A stretch of DNA of 64,000 nt from Endomychus coccineus (lineage: Eukaryota; Arthropoda; Insecta; Coleoptera; Endomychidae): positions 136,741,726 through 136,805,725 of the forward strand of contig OY294067.1 in the NCBI GenBank assembly GCA_958510875.1, in the 5' to 3' direction. Position numbers and translations under genes: made by a program. The notes beneath the pieces were generated by a model. It was not told where the DNA came from, ran no database searches, and saw only the letters and a list, made by a program, of their open reading frames with translations. Of this stretch, positions 54,456-64,000 are shown piece by piece. Each line of letters starts with the position of its first letter. Position 1 is the stretch's first letter.

Positions 54456-57228
54456 TTGTAGTTGTAGTTATTATTATATATTATATCCCAACATCCAATT
54501 ACCGAATAGGATAAACCAATACTCATAATAATCCTAATATTGGTATGGTAGTATAACGAAGTAATCGGAAACTTGATAAAACGAATAATCGAAATCTGAG
54601 AATTGAGGGATATTATAAAATATGTTCCAATAAGATCTAAGAAATTCCCGATCCCTCTAAAATTATACCTAATTTTTACACGTTTCAGTTTAATGAAATG
54701 TGAAATATTCGATCTAGCAGATGTTGGAATATCTAAACTCTATATTTGTAATTTGAACAAATTGGAAACAAATTTTTATTAAATATTCAACTTGGTACTT
54801 AATATTATATTCTCTTGGAAATCTTAAATTCACTGTGTATAGTATGGCATACTGAAAATTCTTTAATTTTATGCTCGTTATCTGTAAATGCAGTATACCA
54901 ATCAAATATCACATCTGTGAATCTGTGGTTAGTTAAAATTCAAGTAGATATGCAAAGACAACTATAAATTAATATATTCTGTAAATTTCTTCATTCCAGT
55001 TGAAGTATTAACATGTTTCCTGTATTTTTTCATAGATTTATATGTATCTAATGTAAAATAGACGAAACCATTTTACAATCTGACCATCTGTTATGAATTT
55101 GAACAATGACATTTATTGTTATTGACAGTATGAAAGTTGTAAAGTACGAAACGAATACATCCCATCTCCGACAAGGTATATCAGGTACACGGTCGGTAGT
55201 TCGGTTTGGCAAGCATCGATTTACAAGTAACTGAATTGCCGAATATATTTTTCAACGAGTATTCATTACTTCGATTCTCATAGATAGAGTAACGAGTACC
55301 CGAATAAAGAATAGTTACTTATCTGACAAAACTACGTCGTAAAAAGAACTTATTAAGAAAGCGAATTTCAGAAACTGGTAAGATAAAAAGGAGGTGGGTA
55401 GTTTCATGCATTTAATTGAAGAAATATTGAGTATCCCAAATATGCATTGTAATCCCTGAATCGGTAATGTTGAGTAAATGGTGATACAATATAAATTTCA
55501 ATTTGCTTTCACAATATCAAGAATTATAATTGTTTTTGGGTATATATCTGTATTTTCGAATGATCTTGAATATCAAAACATTCAGTAAGAAACATTCATT
55601 TCGCAGATAGAAGTCGAAATGCGGAGAATTCAAATGCAGTTACAGAAAATGTATATCAATCAATGCGGAAAGCAATGCAATTCATTGCAAAACTTTAAAA
55701 TGAAACAAATGCGGACAAAAAGAAATCAGACATTGAAAAATAAATTTGAAAAATGGAAAGAGGAAAACAAGAAACTATTACTGGAGCCGTCAAAAATTGT
55801 TGAACAATGATCAGTCTTAACAACAATAACAACATCACCTCGTGAATGGTCAAATAATACTATAATAAATCCTTGCGCTTGTGAAGGAGTTGGGTACTCG
55901 GAGTTGTAGATCCAAAAATTACCTCTGCCATCGGCAAGACCAGTAACGGAAAATTGAAAGTATTCCATTTAAAGGACAATTATTTCAGGAAAAGATACAG
56001 CATACAGCATTTCTCTACGGTCTCTGCGAATTATCTTGTTAACAGTACCTAGAAGTAAACTCAAATTCACATTTAAAAGCAGCTAGTGTTTCTCAGTTGA
56101 ATGCTTTTTCTTTAGCTTATCTGTATGTATCTGTAAACTGAAACTTCTAGAAATTCCTGATGATAAATAAAATTGATTTTTATTTCTTTTTATTCAGTTT
56201 AATTTGGAACACTTGCAGGGTAGACGAAACACAAGGAAGAGATTTATGTCACTCCATTTTTTCTTTTGTTACTTGTATCGTTTTTGCCAAACATTTCATG
56301 AACCCTATCTCGTTTGCTTCTTTATCAATATATTCTCGACTTTTTGAATTAAGGAGATAAAAATGCATATGCTTGACACAGTTTAATTTGGTCATGCATA
56401 CCATGATACGATAATACTTCAATGTCAAAAACATCAAACAGTGTTCCTCATACATAATACATGCACCTTGACATAATGAATGCTTTGTTTGAGGTAGGCA
56501 CTTCTCACTTTTCCAAATACAAAATGCTTTTTCAGGTTATATAGATTAGATATCTCAACATTTGTAAAGAACAGCATAACAGCTTTTGATTTTCAGAATA
56601 TAATACCCATCACGGTGAATATTTACAACATACAAAGCATAGAGTAGGATAGTAGTCAAACCCTTATCACTTATTTACGTTAACATTTTCCTTAGCAATA
56701 ATTTTCCTGAAAATGTAATAATATATAAGAACCAAACAAGTTTCTCAGCTGAATAGAAGATGTCCCATATCAAATGATTTATATTTGCTGAAGGAATTTC
56801 TAAATACTCAGTTTCAATTCAATTATCATTATAGTGTAATTATGTAGGTGCAACTTCTCTTCTATGTTTTATGCATTTTGTAGTAATGTTAATTTGAATT
56901 CAATAAACTCAATAATTTCATCCATTTAATGCAATCTGGTATTTTAATAAGAACATTGTAAATCATGGTTTGTGAATATTTCAAATGAAACTAGCTTGCA
57001 TTCAATAATAAACAAAGATCAGTATACAAAACTTATTTGAATGAATAGCGAACTTCCGCGTTTCGAATCGTTCGATGATTGGCGACGCCATTTTTTAGTT
57101 CAGCGACCTGGTCTTTAAGAGTCTTTTAAGATCTGAATATTAAGATATTTTTTCTTTGTTACACCGATTTTCTCTCTATTGTTTGTTGAAAACTTTTTTG
57201 AAGCAAACCTTGGCTTAAATTAAAGGGT
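54456..57228. other. AT-rich DNA, no clear gene
   Basis: A frame at about 55619-55810 encodes a Lys/Gln-rich coiled-coil-like 63 residues after a TTTCGCAG acceptor-like site. It might be a host exon but is unsupported otherwise. A CpG-richer patch at about 57045-57110 precedes the exon at 57229. Nothing else seen. Confidence 0.35.
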
Positions 57229-57432
57229 ATGCGTGAATCTAACTACCAAGAAAAGGTTCTACAAAATTCGTTAGATAGTTTAATAGAAAGGTCAGTACAT
57301 CGTCGCGAGACGAACGATACAGCGTATTATATATGGAAACGCATGCGTGGTCGGAGGGATTTATTCAAAATTCGAGAAGATGAACCAGAGTTTTTCTTTC
57401 TTAACCGTCATTCATTAGAAATGTATGTGCAG
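57229..57432 (+). CDS. Probable host first coding exon
   Basis: An ATG at 57229 opens 68 codons of charged, helical sequence (many Arg, Glu) that run into CAG|GTACAT, a good splice donor at 57433. The upstream CpG-rich patch and codon use differ from the AT-rich surroundings, as at a host gene promoter. No downstream exon was recognised before the Gypsy element, which may therefore sit in its first intron. Confidence 0.4.
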
Positions 57433-58370
57433 GTACATTTCTTTTGAGCCTGTCATAGCAATGAAGGGTAATAATAATATGAACACTCCATATTCATTAC
57501 GTGAATCTTATAATCTGTAAACAGTTTTTCATGAGCTCACAGTGGTACTTTTTTACGAGAGATTGTATGTCCACTCTGCGCTAATATACAACCCTCACTC
57601 CCAAAATTTCCAGATAAAAATGTTACTAGACACAATCATGCAGTTTAATGTTCTTGAATGAAGTGTTGAAGTTGTCATCAGAACCGTAAATTTTGGAAAA
57701 ACGCGATTTACTAATATTTTTCTTGAGAATCGATGATAGAGCGAAAATTCCATTTCCCCAAAATTTACAGTTCTAATGACAAAATTTAACCCTTCTTCCA
57801 AAATATTCTATTTGTTCATAAGACCTTTTCTTGATAGTTGAATAAATACTTCGAATGGATAATTTTTGGGCAAAACCTGAAGTAAAAGTAATTAAGACTT
57901 TAATATGTTAATAAATAATAGCAAATCAACGGTTGAGGATGAAAGGTCGTAATTGTTCTTAAAATACGCGTTTTATGTATACCTTCAATTTGATTTGAGA
58001 TTTTTTTTATCTACAATACGCCGTTTCCTAATATAAGCAACAAATTTAGCAATAAATCATTGCTTAACTTAAGCAAGTAAGCTAGCGGTTCTGAAAAAGT
58101 GTATTCAAAGTTTTATAATCAGCGCATGTTTTTACATTGTAATTGACCATAATCTCGTAGCGGTCCTGAAAAAACTATTTCAAAAGTTATTCCGACTGGC
58201 CAATGATTAAATGTATATTAATCAATGGTATAGGTTAGTCATCTTCACATACTTATAATTTAATGTTGCACACATGTGTTATCAAATTATGTGTCGATCC
58301 CGGAGGTAGTAATATTAATATCCCCGTCGAACGTGAAGGTAGACACTTCCTTATAACAATGGTGATACTT
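57433..58370. other. AT-rich non-coding DNA (possible intron)
   Basis: No supported gene or defined repeat. Confidence 0.3.
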
Positions 58371-58730
58371 TTGGCTAGCTATTTCTTTCGAGCTCTATAC
58401 TGTAGGGAAAATATAGCGTAATATTTAAGTTATTATATTCATGCTGAATATGTATATATTATTTAGAACAATTATTATTGATACACTAAGCAGTACGTCA
58501 CCCGTGACAAGAGGGGCGAACGTTACCTTTCAGGTGACACTTACATTGATAGATATAGATGTCTCGATATTCCACCGAGAACGACATGGTACTATCCTGT
58601 CACGGGTACTATTGACTTAGTGATGTTTCTTATTGTGCATCAGTGAATAAACCACCTTACCACAACGTCATCTTTTATTCTGCGGTGTCCACGCAGATAT
58701 CCCAACCTCATATAATCAAAAACCACCAAA
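58371..58730 (+). repeat. Probable 5' LTR (start uncertain) and primer site
   Basis: The sequence TGGCGATCCTGC at 58731 resembles the tRNA primer-binding site of mdg1/412-type Gypsy elements, directly after a CA-ended stretch. The LTR should lie before it. Its left end cannot be fixed because the 3' LTR is outside the window. Confidence 0.4.
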
Positions 58731-58842
58731 TGGCGATCCTGCAAACTGCTTCGTGATGCGGAATTAGGCCGGAAACTGGAGGCAAGTTCTGTGAAGCTAG
58801 GAGAATCTTCGAGTAAGGAAATGTACTAATATACTTAACAAA

Positions 58843-59046
58843 ATGGGTGGTTCTCAATCCAAAACGACGGAAGTTGTTATCAATTCAGCGGACTATCCCG
58901 GAATTATAGCCTTTGTTGGAGTAATCCTCATACTTGCAATATTGGGATATGAAAGGTGCAAGAAAAGGATACAGGCTAAACAATCAAGAAAGATTCATAG
59001 AAGTATGGCACTTCTTGATGCAACAGGCACATCGGAACGTGTTTAA
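58843..59046 (+). CDS. Small membrane protein in the Gypsy leader
   Basis: 67 residues starting MGGSQSK, a good N-myristoylation signal (Gly2, Ser6, Lys7), with a hydrophobic span at about residues 20-38 and a basic C-terminal half. It lies between the primer-binding site and gag of the Gypsy element, a place where few insect elements carry an extra gene. It is intact. It could be an accessory membrane-targeting protein or a captured host exon. Confidence 0.5.
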   Translation: MGGSQSKTTEVVINSADYPGIIAFVGVILILAILGYERCKKRIQAKQSRKIHRSMALLDATGTSERV

Positions 59047-59557
59047 GAATCAGTGACGGTCCAGCTGAGATTGGGAAGGACGAAAGGAGCATTCTCGGAC
59101 GAGGTCTAGGACGTCAGCAGTTCGCCGACCCGACACAAGATTGAGCGCGATGGTTCAACGCCACGAAAGTCCCGAATCAGCAGAAAGTATCAACCGGTAT
59201 GTTCACCATTTAATGAATAATGTTTAATTGTTTCATAATTTTGATGACATTGATATTCGTAATTAGAATAGAAATTGTAGCAATGTTTCGCAAATTTGTG
59301 CTATGAAAAACAATTTAAGTTCAATGAATTAACAAAATGTTGTATTTAATAGGTCACTTTATATAATAATTTATATATATTTATTATCTAACCTCTACTC
59401 ATAGGCACTAGAAAAAATTATTCATGTAATTACCTAAATATTTTATTTCATTGGGACCTATATTTCATTGGCTATCGGTTTATGTATTAATTTTTTTGGG
59501 TTTGGTATTTGGTTTATTTATTCACATATGTTTATCAAATTGAGGTAAAAGCCGCTA
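59047..59557. other. Gypsy leader, non-coding
   Basis: Between the small accessory frame and gag. AT-rich, no gene seen. Confidence 0.4.
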
Positions 59558-60806
59558 TTGCCGGAAGTTGCTCAAATAAGGGTACAACTAGGCGAGATCA
59601 GAGCCGTAATTGTTAAATGTAACATAGAAAGGCGAGTAAATCATAATAAGGCAGTTGAAGTTAAATTATATTATCAAACTATAAAGGAATTTGAGGATAA
59701 GGTACGAAAAGGTGAGATTATTGTTAAAAAGGAAGATATTCCGATTTTCCAAGAGTCTTTGGAGGCAATTGATAAATTGTATTTGGAAATTGTTAATTTA
59801 ACGAAGAAAGGGAAAGTGGAAACTGATACCGAAATTACAGATCAGTTTTTAATTAACATGTCGCGGTTCGATTATAGAACAGCAGTAGAGTTATTACCAA
59901 AATTTGATGGTAAAGATGAGACGACAGAGCAACTCATCAACGCAATTGAGTTTTACGAACAAGATTTGACTTAAAGCGGGGGACAATTAACGGCTGATCG
60001 ATTTTGTCTTAAAAACAAGATTGACCACCAGCGCGTTGGCACAGATTAACAGACAATATAATGTTGTGGCGGTTTTGGTGCGTGATATGCGTATGCATTT
60101 AATACCTAAAAAATCACACGCGGCTTTGGAAGAGAAGTTGTCAAGAACAAAACAAGGATCTAGGACAGTTGAAGAATTTGGAAAAGACGTACAGGAACTC
60201 TTCCGCAACTTGACAATCTCCCAGGCCAATGACGACGACAATGCATATGCGATCTTGCAGCCACTCAATGAGAAAACTGCAATAAGGAAATTTACTTCGG
60301 GCTTGAATAACCAGTCCTTAAGTATAATTCTAGCTGCAAGAAATCCAACATCCCTAAAAGAAGCGATAAAAGTAGCGCAAGATAATGAAAGTCTAACGAA
60401 AACGCCTGAAATAAATGCCATGGGAAAAAGCCGTAACGACAATGATGGAGGATATCATAAATATAGAGGCGAAATTTCGAATAGGAGAGAATTCAGAAAT
60501 AATTATAGAGGCCGTTCTAACAGAGGAATATATCAAAATCAAAATTACCGAAATAACTACAACCACAACTACGGGAATAATTATACAAAACAAGCTAATA
60601 ATTACAACCAAGAGAGTAAGAACTGTAGTAATTATAAACGTGGACAGTATAGGGGTTACAATAACCACGGTCGAGGACAGTTTAAGAATTTAGCTCGAAA
60701 TACGCAAAATAGAGGGTATCAAGGCAATGTGTATTGTGCGCAAGGAGATGAAAGTAAGAATGTTGAGGATGAAAGTTCACTGCAGCAGTTTTTTCGAGAG
60801 AACTGA
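59558..60806 (+). mobile_element. gag: Gypsy element gag (interrupted)
   Basis: Two frames, 59558-59974 and 60021-60806, encode one capsid-type polyprotein of the mdg1/412 Gypsy group. The first ends ELLPKFDG...FYEQDLT. The second has TSALAQIN, then PKKSHAALEEKL and EEFGKDVQELF, then a long Asn/Tyr/Arg-rich tail. No CCHC zinc knuckle is visible, and the basic RG-rich tail may serve nucleic-acid binding. A frameshift and stops lie between 59972 and 60020. The first segment starts without ATG. The end overlaps pol by about 80 bases, as needed for programmed frameshifting. Confidence 0.7.
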
Positions 60807-63800
60807 GCGTGATTGTATATATGAATGTATTGGTATGAATCGAGTGTATTTCAATGTAAATGGAAAGAATGTAACATTTTTAGTGGATACAGGTGCATCC
60901 TTGTGTGCTTTAAAGTATGAAAGATTACCAAAAGACGTGTGTATGACAGAGAATAAATTGAAAATTAAAGGAATAGGAGGTATGTTAGTAGCAGAAGGAT
61001 GTGTTGATTTAAATTTGGAAGCGAATGCACAAATGTTTAATGAACGATTTTATGTGTTTAAAAATTTAGCTTGCGATGCTGACGGAATAATCGGTCAGAA
61101 TTTTTTAATTAAGTATTGTGGATTAATAAATTTTGAACTTAGTACACTCAGTTTGAAAAATGAAGTTGGATCAACAAAATTAAGTTTATATACATCTGGT
61201 AACAGCCAGTTGATGATTATTCCGCCTAGGTGTGAAAGAATTCAATATGTAGAGACAAAGTTAAGGGATGACTGTGTAATAATAGCGAGAGAGTTATGTG
61301 AGGGAGTTTTTATGGCAGGATTGATTGTGAAGCCAAAAAACGGAATGATTCCAGTGAGAATTTTAAATACAAGAGATGAGTCAGTAAGTTTAGAAAGTTG
61401 TATTCCAGAAATTCACAGTACAAATGAATATGATTGTTTCGAATTTGAGAAAGTGGACAAAAATGTAGAACGAGTGAAAAGAATGTTTGCGGAAATTGAT
61501 TGGAAGGATATGATATTAGAAGAGAAGATCCCTATTGAGAACATCTGCGCCAAATACGCAGATATCTTTCACATACCAGGAGATAAGCTGACAACTACAA
61601 ATCTAGGTCAACAAGAGATTAAAATTAAACCTGAAGCCAAGCCAGTTTATAAAAAACCATATCGTATACCGCACGCTCAAAAGGCAGAGATAGAGAAACA
61701 AATAGGAGAAATGCTGGAAAATGACATCATTGAGGAAGCCGAGAGTGCTTGGTCATCACCGTTGTTGATTGTTCCCAAGAAAATAGATCAAGACGGAAAG
61801 AAACGATGGCGTGTCGTAATTGATTATCGTCACCTGAACCTTAATATTGTCGATGATAAATTCCCATTACCAAATATAACTCAAATTCTAGAATCAGTGT
61901 CAGGCTCAATGTATTTCACACATTTGGACCTTGCTCAAGGGTACTATCAGGTCGAACTAGAACCAGGAAGTAGGCCGTGTACCGCTTTTACATCAGGTCG
62001 CGGAATGTTTCAAATGAAGAGGCTACCAATGGGCCTAAAGATTAGCTCTCCAAGTTTTTCTCGAATAATGACAATAGCCATGGCAGGTCTCAATTATGAA
62101 AGATGTTTTGTATATTTAGACGATCTGATTGTGTTTGGAAGAAATCTGAGAGATCACAATGCTAATCTGATCAAAGTGTTTGAGAGGTTAAGGAAAGTCA
62201 ACTTGAAACTGAATCCTTCAAAGTGCGAATTTAAAAAAAAAATATCTTATATTTGGGGCATGTTATAACATCAGAGGGCATCCTACCTGATTCGAGCAAA
62301 ATAGCAGCCTTGCATAATTATCCGGAGCCAAAGTCGGCGGATGAGGTTAAGAGGTTTGTCGCTAACTATTATAGAAAATTTATCCCAAATTTCGCGAAGC
62401 GAACTTTGTGTTTAACTCAACTGACCCGGAAAAACGCAGCATTTATTTGGACGAACAATTGCCAAATATCATTTGAAACAATAAAAAAGGCTTTGATGTC
62501 CCCACCAGTACTAGATTTTCCAGTTTTTCCTGCTGAGAATCAGTTCATAGTACACACTGATGCGTCAGGAAAAGCTTTGGGTGCAGTACTATCTAATGGA
62601 AATGGAAAACCGATTGCCTATGCCAGTAGAACACTTAACAAGGCAGAAAGTAACTATGCCACAATAGAAAAAGAGTTACTAGCGATAGTATGGGCAACAC
62701 GACATTTTCGGCCGTATTTATTTGGTAAGCGATTCAAGATCATGACAGATCACAGGCCGTTGATTTTTCTTTTCACACACAACAATCCCTCAAGCCGTCT
62801 GACAAAGTTTAGGTTATGCTTAGAGGAATACGATTTCGACATTGAATACATTAAAGGTTCTGACAACGTAATAGCTGATGCCTTGTCACGAATTTTGATT
62901 GAAGAGCTTAAGAGCATAAATCAACACAGCATAGCAGTTGTCACAAGGGCACAAACAATAACTAAAGAGAAAGAGGAAATAGAAACTAAAGTGAGGGATA
63001 ATAATCAGGTTATCGAACGAAATTCGGGTGCGCAACCGAAAATCGTTGAGATCCTTAAAAAACCCAAACAATGTACGCAACTAACAATAATGAATAAGAA
63101 ATTGAAGAATAAACTAATGAAAAACGATGATAGAGTAGCTACTGAAGATGAAAAATTAATATACATGCCCTCTATGAAAACGATCTTTATCGATCCAGAT
63201 GATCTGGCAGCAAAACCGCTACGCCGTTTGTTGGGACATTTGGAAACATTGTGTGATGAAATCGACATAGAAGAGGTAGTAATAATGAAAGAAGATAGCA
63301 ATATTGCATTTTTGAAATCGTTGGCCAACGAACTTAATAAAAATGAATATAAAAATTATGATATACCTAGGATATGCATCGTTAATAAAAGAAAATGTAT
63401 TGAGGATAAAGAAATGCGTACAGTTATTCTAAATGATTTCCATCTATTGCCGTCGAGTGGACATGCAGGTATTAGGAGAATGACAAAAAAAATACAGAAA
63501 TATTATTTTTGGCCAGGTATGACTAACGACATTTACAAATATGTAGCGAGGTGTGGCCAATGTCAGCGGAATAAACACGATAGACATACAAGACAACCTC
63601 TAGTAGTCACAACAACTGCGGATCGAGCATTTAGAAAAGTATTTCTAGACATTGTTGGACCACTAGACAAAGACAATGATGATTTTACATACATACTGAC
63701 GTTACAGTGTGATTTAACTAAATTCATAGAGGTTTATCCACTTAATTCAAAGGAGGCCAATGTTGTAGCTAGAACATTTGTGGAGGATTTCATCCTAAGA

Positions 63801-64000
63801 TATGGGACGCCTACGGAAATTTGTACTGATCGCGGGACAGAGTTCATGTCAACAGTTATGTGTGATGCAGCGAGGCTCCTGAATATCAACAAATTAAACA
63901 GTACAGCATATCACCATGAAACAATTGGGGCGCTGGAAAACACCCATAAACATTTGAAAGCTTTCTTACGTATAATGACGGGGAATCAACCTGAAAATTG
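60727..64000 (+). mobile_element. pol: Gypsy element pol, one frameshift, runs off window
   Basis: Frame 60727-62268 gives the aspartic protease (LVDTGAS at about 60881-60901) and reverse transcriptase (HLDLAQGYYQV, then YLDDLIVFGR at about 62113-62142, where YLDD is the catalytic box). At a run of ten A (62233-62242) the frame changes. The rest of reverse transcriptase, RNase H (VHTDASGKALGAVL, TDHRPL, ADALSRI) and integrase (HAGIRR...CGQCQ zinc finger; catalytic Asp in FLDIVG, Asp in CTDRGTEF, Glu in GALENTHK) are open from about 62244 to the window end. A single homopolymer indel is the only lesion seen, so the element is young or the base run is a sequencing error. Confidence 0.85.

Overview
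The window joins two kinds of DNA. Positions 1 to about 29.2 kb look like an integrated copy of a large nuclear double-stranded DNA virus of arthropods, of the nudivirus / filamentous-virus / hytrosavirus / baculovirus lineage (class Naldaviricetes). From about 29.2 kb to 64 kb the DNA is AT-rich and packed with transposable elements typical of an insect or other arthropod chromosome: BEL/Pao, Gypsy, errantivirus-like and Penelope-like retroelements, a mariner-like remnant, a MADF/BESS gene, MITEs and short GT-AG introns. Because both lie on one sequence, an endogenous viral element is the simplest reading. The host species cannot be named from the sequence.

Viral block (1-21.35 kb, 23.5-27.7 kb). 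It is compact and CpG-rich, with genes abutting or overlapping by a few bases, mostly on the + strand. Best-supported products are a VP91/PIF-8-like protein with a chitin-binding Cys cluster (17672-19876) and a LEF-4-like capping enzyme (14514-16520, minus). Also likely are an ODV-E66-like polysaccharide-lyase fragment (11828-13906) and a VPS4/katanin-type AAA ATPase (104-1613). Most other genes are unrecognised, and several encode single-span membrane proteins. Homopolymeric Ser, Asp, Gln and Asn runs are frequent. Most genes carry a baculovirus-type late motif TAAG just upstream. A few instead have TATA boxes, two of them with a CAGT start about 30 bases downstream, so early and late promoter classes are still visible. 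At least three genes are broken: a frameshift in the AAA ATPase and in-frame stops in a putative envelope glycoprotein and in a repeat-bearing acidic protein. Many long reading frames are nevertheless intact, suggesting a fairly recent or partly maintained integration.

21.6-23.4 kb holds minisatellite DNA, then six copies of a 206-bp repeat with an internal imperfect palindrome, resembling a viral homologous region (hr). A rearranged single copy lies at 29.05 kb and a decayed inverted fragment of a viral gene at 28.5 kb. A degenerate Fanzor/TnpB-like nuclease remnant lies at 25.4 kb. A related fragment lies at 43.7 kb beside a second virus-like island, a gene with three 30-residue repeats behind a TATA-CAGT promoter (43.95-44.5 kb).

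Host-side block (29.2-64 kb). In order: BEL/Pao fragment (minus), a hairpin repeat with ribozyme-like motif, a MITE, a decayed MADF-BESS gene, a DDE-like transposase pseudogene, a mariner-like remnant, an errantivirus-like provirus with env flanked by Penelope-like sequence, a small three-exon gene (42.8-43.1 kb), a palindromic satellite with tRNA-like halves (44.6-46.2 kb), a foldback array (46.75-48.8 kb), a decayed BEL/Pao element (49.9-53.1 kb), a MITE, a probable host first exon (57.2 kb), and a nearly intact Gypsy element running off the right edge (about 58.4-64 kb).
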